Origin: Kitasatospora acidiphila
GTDB taxonomy: Bacteria; Actinomycetota; Actinomycetes; Streptomycetales; Streptomycetaceae
DNA length: 64,000 nucleotides
Assembly (NCBI RefSeq): GCF_006636205.1
Contig: NZ_VIGB01000003.1
Location: forward strand, 7,566,501-7,630,500
Direction: 5' to 3'
Below are positions 53,595 through 61,484 of the stretch, piece by piece (position 1 is the stretch's first letter; each line of letters opens with the position of its first letter). Made by a program: the position numbers and the translations under genes. The notes below the pieces were generated by a model. It had not been told where the DNA came from. It did not search any database and saw only the letters and a program-made list of their open reading frames with translations.

Positions 53595-54494
53595 TCAACC
53601 GCCCTGCCGCTTGGGCGTCAGGCCGGGCGGTAGCGGCACGGCCCGCAGTTCGCGAATCACCGCCCGCACCGTGGCCGTTCGGGCCAGCGCGGGCGTGCTG
53701 ACGTAGCCCACCAGCCGGCTCGGCGGCTCGGGCCCCAAGTCGGTCACGGCCAGCCCGTCCGGGGCGCCGAGCAGCGCGAGCCGCGGCATGATCGCCATGC
53801 CGATGCCCTGGGCGACCAGGGAGAGCACCACCGTGTCATCGGCGACATTGATCGTGGCCTGCGGGATCCAGTCCTGCCCATGCCACCAACTCCTGGTGTA
53901 GGAGCCGCAGTTCTCGTCCCAGTCGACCAGCGGCAGGGTGCGCGGCGCCGGATGCCCGACCGGGTGGGCCAGTGCGTAGCTCTCCGCGAACAGCGGCACC
54001 GCGACCAGCCCGGGCCGCGTCGTGGTCTCGTCCATGGTGGCCAGCCCCAGGTCGGCATGGCCGTCCGCCACCTCGCCCGCCGTGCCCCGCCCGATCTCGC
54101 GGACGATCCGCACCTGCGGGCTGAGCTCGGGATGCCGCTCGGCCAGCCGCGCCAGCACGGTCGGCAGCAACTGCGCGGCGACGCTGCGGAACGCGGCGAT
54201 CCGCACCGGGCCGGCCACCCGCTCCGGCTCGCCCTCGCGCGCCTCGGTGCGCATCAGCTCCAGCAGCCGCAGCACCTGCCGGGCCTGGGCCACCACCCGG
54301 GTGCCGGCCGCGGTGGGCGTGGCGCCGCTGCGGCCGCGCTCGAAGAGCACCGCGCCGAGCTTGCGCTCACCGGCGCGCACGGCATGGGAGACGGCAGACT
54401 GCGTCATGCCGAGCGCGGCCGCGGCGGCGGTGAAGCTCCGCTCGCGCTCGACGGCGACGAGCACGCGCAGCTCCTGCGGAGCGAGATCGGTCAT
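53595..54494 (-). CDS. LysR-family transcriptional regulator
   Basis: 299 residues. HTH: ERSFTAAAAALGMTQSAVSH near 18-37; effector domain with VRIAAFRSVAAQLLPTVL and the periplasmic-binding-like fold. It diverges from the MDR reductase gene; the T-N11-A box in between fits LysR control of that gene and of itself. The inducer is not known. Confidence 0.9.
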   Translation of the reverse strand: MTDLAPQELRVLVAVERERSFTAAAAALGMTQSAVSHAVRAGERKLGAVLFERGRSGATPTAAGTRVVAQARQVLRLLELMRTEAREGEPERVAGPVRIAAFRSVAAQLLPTVLARLAERHPELSPQVRIVREIGRGTAGEVADGHADLGLATMDETTTRPGLVAVPLFAESYALAHPVGHPAPRTLPLVDWDENCGSYTRSWWHGQDWIPQATINVADDTVVLSLVAQGIGMAIMPRLALLGAPDGLAVTDLGPEPPSRLVGYVSTPALARTATVRAVIRELRAVPLPPGLTPKRQGG

Positions 54495-54504
54495 GGGCTC
54501 AGTC

Positions 54505-54546
54505 TTCCATGAACGATCTTTATGGAAAACGCCCATCCATCGATGG
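54505..54546. promoter_or_regulatory. LysR T-N11-A box and adjacent palindrome
   Basis: TTCCAT (54505-54510) and ATGGAA (54522-54527) are exact inverted arms separated by 11 bp, the canonical LysR box. CCATCGATGG (54537-54546) beside it may be the activation half-site. Both lie 10-52 bp from the LysR ATG. Confidence 0.75.
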
Positions 54547-54621
54547 CGAGGGCTGCCACCAGCGCATTCGGGTTCTCTAACGTACTTCTCACACCAGATC
54601 ACCTGTTCGAGGAGTAGGGCC

Positions 54622-55635
54622 ATGACCCGCACCATCCACGCCGTTCACCAGGTCTCCCGCCCGCAGGGTGCGCCCACGGCCGAGAACTTCGCCTTCGTCA
54701 CCGAGGAGCTGGCACCGCTCGCCGAGGGCACCGCCCTCGTGGAGAACCTGTACTTCTCGGTCGACCCCTACATGCGCCAGGCGATGGACGAGGGACCGGT
54801 CGCCGAGGGCCACTGGGCACTCGACGCACCGCTGGAGGGCCGCTCGCTGGGCCGGGTGATCGAGTCGCGGACGCCCGCCCTGGCGGTCGGTGAGATCGTC
54901 GGCCACCGCAAGGCCTGGCGCACCCACGCCGTGGTCACCCCGGACGAGACCCGCCGGATCCCCGACCTGGCCGGAGTGCCGCTGAGCGCCCACCTGAGCG
55001 CTTTCGGCGGCACCGGACTGACGGCCTGGGTAGGGCTCACCAGGATCGCCCGTCTGCAGCCCGGCGAGTCGATCTTCGTCTCCGCTGCGGCCGGTGGCGT
55101 CGGCAGTGCCGCCGGGCAGCTCGCCAAGCTGATCGGCGCCGGCCGGGTGATCGGCAGCGCCGGCTCGCCGGCCAAGGTGAAGCTGGCCACCGAACGGCTC
55201 GGCTACGACGTCGCGTTCGACTACCACGACGGTCCGGTCATGGAGCAGCTGCGCGCCGCCGCGCCGGACGGCCTGGACGCCTACCTCGACAACGTCGGCG
55301 GCGACCACCTGGAGGCCGCCATCGAGCGGCTGCGGGAGAACGGGCGGATCGCCTGGTCCGGCGCGATCGCGCAGTACAACTCCACCGAGGCGCCGGCCGC
55401 GCCGCGCAACCTCTTCGAGGTGAACCTCAAGGCGCTGCGGATGGAGGGCTTCCTGGTCCGCCAGCACATGGACGCGCTGCCCGAGCTGTACGAGTTCCTG
55501 GCCCCGCACCTCGCCAGCGGCCGGGTGGTCCCCGAGGAGACCGTGGTCGAGGGCTTCGACCGGTCGGTCGAGGCGTTCCTGGGCCTGTTCCGCGGCGAGA
55601 ACACCGGCAAGATGCTGGTCAAGGTCGCGGACTGA
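54622..55635 (+). CDS. Zinc-free medium-chain NADP-dependent oxidoreductase
   Basis: 337 residues. ESIFVSAAAGGVGSAAGQLAK (about 152-172) binds NADPH; NLYFSVDPYMRQAMD and DNVGGDHLEAA are typical of the leukotriene B4 dehydrogenase/CurA-like group, which reduces alkenal or quinone double bonds. GGAG precedes the ATG. It is expected to be controlled by the divergent LysR protein. Confidence 0.9.
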   Translation: MTRTIHAVHQVSRPQGAPTAENFAFVTEELAPLAEGTALVENLYFSVDPYMRQAMDEGPVAEGHWALDAPLEGRSLGRVIESRTPALAVGEIVGHRKAWRTHAVVTPDETRRIPDLAGVPLSAHLSAFGGTGLTAWVGLTRIARLQPGESIFVSAAAGGVGSAAGQLAKLIGAGRVIGSAGSPAKVKLATERLGYDVAFDYHDGPVMEQLRAAAPDGLDAYLDNVGGDHLEAAIERLRENGRIAWSGAIAQYNSTEAPAAPRNLFEVNLKALRMEGFLVRQHMDALPELYEFLAPHLASGRVVPEETVVEGFDRSVEAFLGLFRGENTGKMLVKVAD

Positions 55636-55895
55636 GCCGGCTGCCGGGCCTTCCGGGCCCGTGCGCGCCGAGCGGGGCGGGCTTGCGGATCAGGGTGGAC
55701 GGCAGCGGCTCGGCCGGGAGTTCGCGACGGCTCCGCACGGGGGAGCCGTAGACCGGCAGGAAGGCCGTCGCCAGCAGTACTCCGCCCACCCACAACGCTG
55801 CCTGTACCCCAGCCAGTTGGGCGATCAGGCCGGCCAGTGCGGCACCGACCGCGATGATCCACAGCGCGGCCGCCGGGCAGCAACGGTAGCTGGGA
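55619..55895 (-). pseudogene. C-terminal stump of an MFS transporter
   Basis: Reading from the minus strand, the frame ending at TGA 55619 encodes AALWIIAVGAALAGLIAQLA and QAALWVGGVLLATAFLPVYG, the last two helices of an MFS exporter, then a hydrophilic tail. There is no start codon and the frame loses similarity at the end of the recombinase gene at 55896. It overlaps the reductase stop by 17 bp. It looks like the remnant of a gene cut by insertion or deletion. Confidence 0.6.
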
Positions 55896-57182
55896 CTAAC
55901 CGGCGGGGTGCCGGCGGGGGAGGAGCTCGATGCGGCTCGGGTCGAAGACGCTGCGGCTGGTGGACGACGCCGAGATGCGGATGCTGGCGAAGAAGTGCCG
56001 GAACACGGCGGCCCGGCGGCCCGGGGTCAGCCGGGACCAGCCGAACCGGGCGGCCTGCCCGACCGGCACACCGTCCAGCACCGGCGCCGACTGCGCCTCC
56101 AGCAGGGCGATGGCCCGCTCGGCGACATGCGCCTCCAACGACTCGGCGGCGATGTGCCGCGAGCAGTGCTCGGCCTCCAGGCTGCTGTTGGAGGTGCAGG
56201 CATAGGTGGGATAGCCGCCGATCGCGGAGCCCACCATGTGCCGCTCGCACCGGGTGCAGCGCAGCAGCGAGGTCAGCGGATACTCGCGGCGCGGCCGGCG
56301 GTTGGCGGCCCGGGCCCGCGCCCGGTCGTTGCGCAGCAGCTGCACCGCCTCCCAGTCGGCGACGCTGACGCAGGGCAGCCAGTCGGCCGTCACGTAACTG
56401 CCGTCCGGGGCATGGACGATGGTGCCGTCGAGCACCCGCAGGCCGGCGTAGCGCGGCGCCTCCAGGAGTCGGCCGACCCCGCTGACCGTCCACCGATTGC
56501 CGTAGGCGGTGGCGATTTGACGGTCATTCAGATCCACTGCCAGGGCGCGGAGGGACTCGCCGGCCAGGAACCGCGCGAACACCTCCCGGACCACCTCGGC
56601 CTCCTCCTCGACCAGTGCGGTCATCCCGGTCGCATAGCCGAACCGCCGCAGCCCGCCGCCGTGCGTGCGCCCCTCGGCCGCCGCCTGCCGGTGGGCCCGA
56701 CGAGCCCGCGTCGAGGCCTCCCGTGCGGCCCGGGAGGCGCGTTCGGCCCGCTCCAGCAGCTCCTTGCGCACCTCGGGGTCGTTCAAGTCCCTGGGGTGGC
56801 CGTGCAGTCGCAGGTCGTACTCGGCGGCCAGCCGCAGCAGTTCGGCGAACGCGCAGGCGTGGCGCTGCAATTGCTCGGCCTGCGGCAGCAGTAGCCGCCG
56901 CACCTCCCGTCGTCGCACCGCGGCCAGCAGGCCATGCCAGCCCGGGGTCGGGCGGGCGTTGGCGTCGAGGCCGGCGGGTGGCCGGGGGTCGGTGAAGACC
57001 AGGCCGCCGGTCACGGTGAGCCCCAGTGCGGCGGCCTGCTCATAGGCCAGGCCCAGTTGGGCGTCCAGCGCCGCCCGCCGGTCGCGCGCGGTGTCGGCCG
57101 CGGCCGCTCGGGACGGGCTGCTCGGCCAGCAGTACACCGCGGCGTGCTGCGCGATGTCGCTGCCGGGAATGGGTACGGGCAC
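55896..57182 (-). CDS. Serine recombinase family protein with degenerate catalytic domain
   Basis: 428 residues. The C-terminal parts are intact: a recombinase domain (about 170-270; GLRRFGYATGMTALVEEEAE, LNDRQIATAYGNRWTVSGV) and a zinc ribbon (LRCTRCERHMVGSA, later YACTSNS and HCSRHI). The N-terminal resolvase domain is eroded: the YxRxS catalytic motif reads VYCWPSSPS (Arg replaced by Trp) and the DRLxR motif reads EQLQR. Strand exchange is probably lost; it may only bind DNA. GTG start. It lies between an iron box and an exporter stump. Confidence 0.7.
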   Translation of the reverse strand: MPVPIPGSDIAQHAAVYCWPSSPSRAAAADTARDRRAALDAQLGLAYEQAAALGLTVTGGLVFTDPRPPAGLDANARPTPGWHGLLAAVRRREVRRLLLPQAEQLQRHACAFAELLRLAAEYDLRLHGHPRDLNDPEVRKELLERAERASRAAREASTRARRAHRQAAAEGRTHGGGLRRFGYATGMTALVEEEAEVVREVFARFLAGESLRALAVDLNDRQIATAYGNRWTVSGVGRLLEAPRYAGLRVLDGTIVHAPDGSYVTADWLPCVSVADWEAVQLLRNDRARARAANRRPRREYPLTSLLRCTRCERHMVGSAIGGYPTYACTSNSSLEAEHCSRHIAAESLEAHVAERAIALLEAQSAPVLDGVPVGQAARFGWSRLTPGRRAAVFRHFFASIRISASSTSRSVFDPSRIELLPRRHPAG

Positions 57183-57289
57183 GGTCTGGTCCTCGGTGTG
57201 GGCATGGCTCCGCCCCTATAACGGTGTCCGACCGGGACTGGTCATGGCGGCGCACGGAAAGCCGCCCGAGACCAGCAGGCAAGGGCAGC

Positions 57290-57308
57290 CTAAGGAAGGC
57301 TAGCCTAT
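57290..57308 (-). promoter_or_regulatory. Iron box (DmdR/IdeR type)
   Basis: The 19-bp element from CTAAGGAAGG to CTAGCCTAT matches the TTAGGTTAGG-CTAACCTAA consensus at 13 positions and contains the AGGCTAGCCT palindrome. It lies 21 bp after the decarboxylase stop and upstream of the recombinase gene, an unexpected target. It may originally have driven the gene whose stump is at 55619-55895. Confidence 0.65.
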
Positions 57309-57328
57309 CCTCACGGTGCGGGCGCGCA

Positions 57329-58510
57329 CTAGGGGATCAGGTGGAACGTCGGTTGACGGTGCATCAGGAAGTCGTGGTGCGAGATGTTCCAGGCGTAGGC
57401 GCCCGCCATCCCGAAGACCACCCGGTCCCCGGTGCGCAGCCGGTCGACCGGTACCCGCTGCGCCAGCGCGTCCTTGGGCGTGCACAGCTGCCCGCACAGG
57501 CTCACCCGCTCGCCCGCCACCTCGCCCCGGGGCCACGGCTGCTGCCAGTCGGCGACCGGCAGCACGGTGAAGGGCTGGCTGTGGCCGCGGGTGGCCGGCG
57601 TGCGCAGATGGTGGGTGCCGCCCCGGACCACCGCGAACGGTTCGCCGTGACTGCGCTTCACCTCCAGCACCTCCGTGGCGTACCAGCCGCAGTACGCGGT
57701 GACCGCCCGCCCGGGCTCGATCCGCAGCCGCAGCCCGGGGTGGCGGTCCAGCAGCCGGGCCAGCCCCGCTCCGTAACCGGTCCAGTCGAACCGGGCGGCC
57801 GGGTCCGTGTAGTCCACCGCCATGCCGCCGCCGATGTTGACCTCGTCGATCGCCAACCCGTGGCCGGCTGCCTTCCGCGCCGCCCAGTCGACGATGCGCT
57901 CGGCCAGCGCCACCAGGGCCAACGCGTCCAGCCCGCTGGCCAGGTGCGCATGGAAGCCGCGCAGCCGCAGGCCGGTGAACGGCTCGGTGGCGAGCAGGCG
58001 CAGGCACTCGTCCAAGTCCGCCGGGTCCAGCCCGAACGGGGTCGGCCGGCCGCCCATCGCCAGCGGCACCGCGTCCAGGGCTCTGCCTGCCACCGGCAGG
58101 TTGACCCGCAGCAGGATGTCCAGGCCGCCGGCCGGCCGCCGCGCCGCGAGCCGGTGCAGTTCCGCCACGCTCTCCACATGCCAGCGGTGCACCCCGGCGG
58201 CGAGCGCGGCCGTCAGTTCCTGGTCGGTCTTGCCCGGGCCGCCGAACGCCAGCGGCGCATCCGGCACGGTCGCCCGGACGTGCGCCAACTCGCCGCCCGA
58301 GGAGACCTCGTAGCCGTCCACGTACTCCCGCAGCGCAGTCAGCAGCGCCGGGTCGGGGTTGGCCTTGGCGGCGTAGTGGAACTCGACCCGAGCCGGCAGC
58401 GCGGCCCGGATCGCGGCGGCGTGGGCGCGCAGCGCGCTGAGGTCGTAGAGGTAGGCCGGCAGCGCGTCGACGGGCAGCGCGGCGGCGCGCTCCAGCGCGG
58501 TGGGGGTCAA
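57329..58510 (-). CDS. pvsE: PLP-dependent fold-III decarboxylase, PvsE-like
   Basis: 393 residues, alanine-racemase fold. PLP Lys in EFHYAAKANPDPALL (about 45-59), GFHAHLASGLDAL, IEPGRAVTAYCGWY (phosphate binding) and CGQLCTPKDAL plus AGAYAWN at the C-terminus match diaminopimelate/ornithine decarboxylases. In vibrioferrin synthesis PvsE makes the ethanolamine moiety by decarboxylating a serine-derived unit. TTG start: TTGA overlaps the preceding gene's stop and AAGGAGG lies upstream. It is the last gene of the operon. Confidence 0.8.
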   Translation of the reverse strand: MTPTALERAAALPVDALPAYLYDLSALRAHAAAIRAALPARVEFHYAAKANPDPALLTALREYVDGYEVSSGGELAHVRATVPDAPLAFGGPGKTDQELTAALAAGVHRWHVESVAELHRLAARRPAGGLDILLRVNLPVAGRALDAVPLAMGGRPTPFGLDPADLDECLRLLATEPFTGLRLRGFHAHLASGLDALALVALAERIVDWAARKAAGHGLAIDEVNIGGGMAVDYTDPAARFDWTGYGAGLARLLDRHPGLRLRIEPGRAVTAYCGWYATEVLEVKRSHGEPFAVVRGGTHHLRTPATRGHSQPFTVLPVADWQQPWPRGEVAGERVSLCGQLCTPKDALAQRVPVDRLRTGDRVVFGMAGAYAWNISHHDFLMHRQPTFHLIP

Positions 58511-60261
58511 CGGGACTCCTCCTTGGGCGAGTTGTGCGAAGTGTGCAAGCTGTGGGTGCGGCCGGCCTGATCGATGACATCGGCGGCCAACGGCGAGGCC
58601 AGGCGCACGTATCCGGCCGCCCGATCGGCCTTGCGCTCCCAACGGGTCAGTAGATTGGCCTTCGCGGGCAGCGGCACTCCGGCCAGCAGGCCGCGCAGCC
58701 GGGGCGGGCAGCCGTGCGCGTCGGCGTACTCCCGCAGCACGATGCGTACTTCGTCCCACAGCCGCGGCTCCAGCGCGGGGCACTGGTCGGCGATCACGGC
58801 GAGCAGCTCGGCCACGTGGTTGACCAGCAGGCAGTACACCACCCGGTCCCAACCGCGCTGCGCGTCATAGGTCATCGGCCCGGCCACCTCCGGCGGCAGA
58901 CCGGCGAGCAGCGCGGCATGGTGCTCGGGCAGCAGCTTGGTCCCCTCCAGGTCGCGGAACAGCACCTGCCTGGGGCGGCCGCCGGCGTCGACGCCGATCA
59001 GTACGTTCTGCAGATGCGGCTCCAGCACCACGCCGTGGTCGAAATAGGCGGCCAGCACCGGTGGGAGCAGCAGCCGGAGGTAGTCGCCCCACCAGCAGAG
59101 CAGCTCGGCCGGACCGGCGTCCGGGAGCAGCCGGGCGAACTGCGCCGAGCTGGTCGGATACTCGTCCGCCACGGCGGCGGCCAGCAGCGCGGTCAGGCCG
59201 GGCCGGAGCCGGGCCGAGAGGTCCTCCCGGACGATCAGGCCGAAGCCCTCGAAGAGGGCACCCGACGGGTCGTCGGGAAGGGCCAGCGTGCGGAAGGCGG
59301 GCTCACGCAGCATGGCCGCGGCCGGGAAGCGGGCGCCCAGCTCGTCCAGCGCGGGCGCCAGCAGCTCGGTCATGGCGACCGCGCCGGTCAGCTCGTAGGC
59401 GGCGTTCTTCCGCAGGCAGTTGGTGATCCTGACGTTCAGGCTGAACTTGAGGAACGCGCCGGCGCCGTGCAGGGTGCGCACCGAGGCGGTGGCGGCGAAC
59501 TCGGGGCCACTGGTGCCCAGATCGAGCACATCGCCGCGATCCAGGGCGGCGCGCAGGGCGGGGTTGTCGGAGAGCAGCTGGTACTGCCACGGGTGTGCGG
59601 GCAGCAGCCGGTAGCCGGCCGGCACCTCGCGCAGTCCGTCCAGTACGGCCGTGGCCGCCGGGTCGACGCTGCGCTCGGCGATCAGCTCCTCGCGCACCGC
59701 CAGATACCGCAGCGGGAACGCGGCGCGGGCCTCCGGTGCGTAGGCGGCCCAGGTGGTGCCATCGGCGCCGCGCGCCGAACGGGACTTGGGCGCCGGGTGG
59801 AAGCGGTGGCCGAAGAGCAGCGCCTGCTCCGACTCCAGGTAGCGGTCCGCCCCGGGCGCCGGGCGCTCGGCCAGCGCGGCCCCGACGCCCTGCGCGCTGG
59901 AGGCCAGCTGGTCGAGGAACTCGTCGTTGGCGACACCGGTGCGCAGCGTCAACTCCGCCTGCACCAGCTCGGCCAACTCCCGCCAGCCGAGCGCCGTCCA
60001 GTCGTCGCCGGTCGCCAACTCCACCGGGCCGGCGAACCGGTGGGCGCCCAGCAGCGAGGTGCGGCGCAGCGCCACCCGCAGCAGCGCCCCGCGCCTCGGG
60101 AGGCGCAGCAGCAACCGCCCGTCGGTGACGGCGGTCTGGTGCTCGGGGCCGGAGACCTCGCGGAGCAGGCAGTTGAGCAGGGTGTGGGTGACGGCCAGGT
60201 CGGCGCCGGGCAGGGCGGTGACAGCGGCGGTGGTGGTGGTGGTGGTGGACGAGGGCGACAT
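58507..60261 (-). CDS. pvsD: IucA/IucC-family NIS siderophore synthetase, PvsD-like
   Basis: 584 residues. HPWQYQLL (about 220), KFSLNVRITNCLRKNAAYEL (about 260-279), EPHLQNVLIGVD and FRDLEGTKLL are the ATP- and citrate-binding motifs of NRPS-independent synthetases, and FhuF-like C-terminal segment RWERKA is present. It joins a carboxylate such as citrate to an amine or alcohol via an acyl adenylate. Its ATG overlaps the exporter stop by one base (TGATG). Confidence 0.87.
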   Translation of the reverse strand: MSPSSTTTTTTAAVTALPGADLAVTHTLLNCLLREVSGPEHQTAVTDGRLLLRLPRRGALLRVALRRTSLLGAHRFAGPVELATGDDWTALGWRELAELVQAELTLRTGVANDEFLDQLASSAQGVGAALAERPAPGADRYLESEQALLFGHRFHPAPKSRSARGADGTTWAAYAPEARAAFPLRYLAVREELIAERSVDPAATAVLDGLREVPAGYRLLPAHPWQYQLLSDNPALRAALDRGDVLDLGTSGPEFAATASVRTLHGAGAFLKFSLNVRITNCLRKNAAYELTGAVAMTELLAPALDELGARFPAAAMLREPAFRTLALPDDPSGALFEGFGLIVREDLSARLRPGLTALLAAAVADEYPTSSAQFARLLPDAGPAELLCWWGDYLRLLLPPVLAAYFDHGVVLEPHLQNVLIGVDAGGRPRQVLFRDLEGTKLLPEHHAALLAGLPPEVAGPMTYDAQRGWDRVVYCLLVNHVAELLAVIADQCPALEPRLWDEVRIVLREYADAHGCPPRLRGLLAGVPLPAKANLLTRWERKADRAAGYVRLASPLAADVIDQAGRTHSLHTSHNSPKEESR

Positions 60262-61484
60262 CAGCGGCTCCCGGGGTTGCTGGGGGAAGGGGCGGAGCGG
60301 GGGAGGGAACGGGATCGAAGGGCGCAGCAGAGTGCGGCGGTGAGGGCTGCGGCGGTGCCGATCAGCACCGGGGCGCCGGGCCCGAAGGCGGAGTTGACCA
60401 GGGCGGCGACCGCGCCGGCGGCCACCGCGCCGCCCTTGGAGGCGAGTTCGAGGGTGCCGAACATCTGCCCGGGCGCCCGGCCGTGTGCGGCGGCCGCGGC
60501 CAGCACCGCCAGGCAGACCAGCCCGAGGGTCATGCCGAGCCCGAGCACCAGGCGGGTGAGTGCGAACGCCGCCACGCTGTGCGCCGGGGCGTGCCCGGCC
60601 AGACCGGCCGCGACCAGCACGAACCCGAGCGCCAGCCCGGCCCGCGGCCGGTGCAGCACGGCGGTGTGCACCCGGGAGGCGAGCAGCAGGTAGCACAGGT
60701 GCGGCAGGGCGAACAGCAGCCCCGCGACGGTGGAGTTGAGGCCGGGGACCCGCTGCTCCACCAGGGCGATCAGATAGGGGAACGAGACGATGGTGGCGAA
60801 GACGAAGGCGAACTCCGCGCCGTAGAGCGCCCACAACGCCGAACTCGGCGTCCCGGTGGAACGCTTGGGTGGCACGCTGACCAGTCGGCCCGGCTCCGGC
60901 AGCCGGGTGAGCAGCACCGCCGCGGTGAGCGGCAGCAGCGCCATCACCACATACTGGCGGTGCGGCGACAGCCAGGGCGAGAGCGCCCCCACCAGGATCG
61001 GCGCGGCCACCAGCGCCGCTCGGGCGCCGCCCTGCATCAGGGTGAGCGCCTTGGACAGCCCCGGGCCCTCCAAGGCGGCGGCGAGATAGCCGTTGGTGGC
61101 GGCAAAGGTGCCGCCGAGGAAGCCCTGCAGCACCAGGGCCAGCGTGAACGCCCACAGGCTGTCGGCCAGCCCGGCCAGCAGGAAGGAGACGCTGAGTCCC
61201 AGTTGGGCGCGGAGCAGCAGCCGCTTGCGGCCGAACCGGTCGCCGAGGCGCCCCCAGAGCAGGGCGCCGAGCGCGCTGAACACCGTGGGCACGATGTAGA
61301 GCAGACCGGCCCAGCGGCCGTGCGGATCACCGAGCCCGGGCAGGATGGCCGTCAGATAGGGCGGCAGCCCCAGGGCGGCGAACGACGCCACGAAGTAGCA
61401 ACCCGCGACCGCTTGCACCTGGCGGCGCGAGAGTCCCGCAGCGGGCGCCTGGGTCGACGGCTCGGGGGGAGCGGTGACCGTCAT
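60261..61484 (-). CDS. pvsC: MFS siderophore exporter, PvsC-like
   Basis: 407 residues with 12 predicted helices. YFVASFAALGLPPYLTAILP opens helix 1 and LGDRFGRKRLLL is the MFS loop 2-3 motif. Placed between two siderophore synthetase genes and overlapping both, it is the expected exporter. In Vibrio, PvsC secretes vibrioferrin. Confidence 0.85.
   Translation of the reverse strand: MTVTAPPEPSTQAPAAGLSRRQVQAVAGCYFVASFAALGLPPYLTAILPGLGDPHGRWAGLLYIVPTVFSALGALLWGRLGDRFGRKRLLLRAQLGLSVSFLLAGLADSLWAFTLALVLQGFLGGTFAATNGYLAAALEGPGLSKALTLMQGGARAALVAAPILVGALSPWLSPHRQYVVMALLPLTAAVLLTRLPEPGRLVSVPPKRSTGTPSSALWALYGAEFAFVFATIVSFPYLIALVEQRVPGLNSTVAGLLFALPHLCYLLLASRVHTAVLHRPRAGLALGFVLVAAGLAGHAPAHSVAAFALTRLVLGLGMTLGLVCLAVLAAAAAHGRAPGQMFGTLELASKGGAVAAGAVAALVNSAFGPGAPVLIGTAAALTAALCCALRSRSLPRSAPSPSNPGSR

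Noticed and set aside
53420..53706. Short plus-strand frames upstream of the LysR gene
   Set aside because: They overlap the LysR 3' end and lack ribosome binding sites or similarity to known families.
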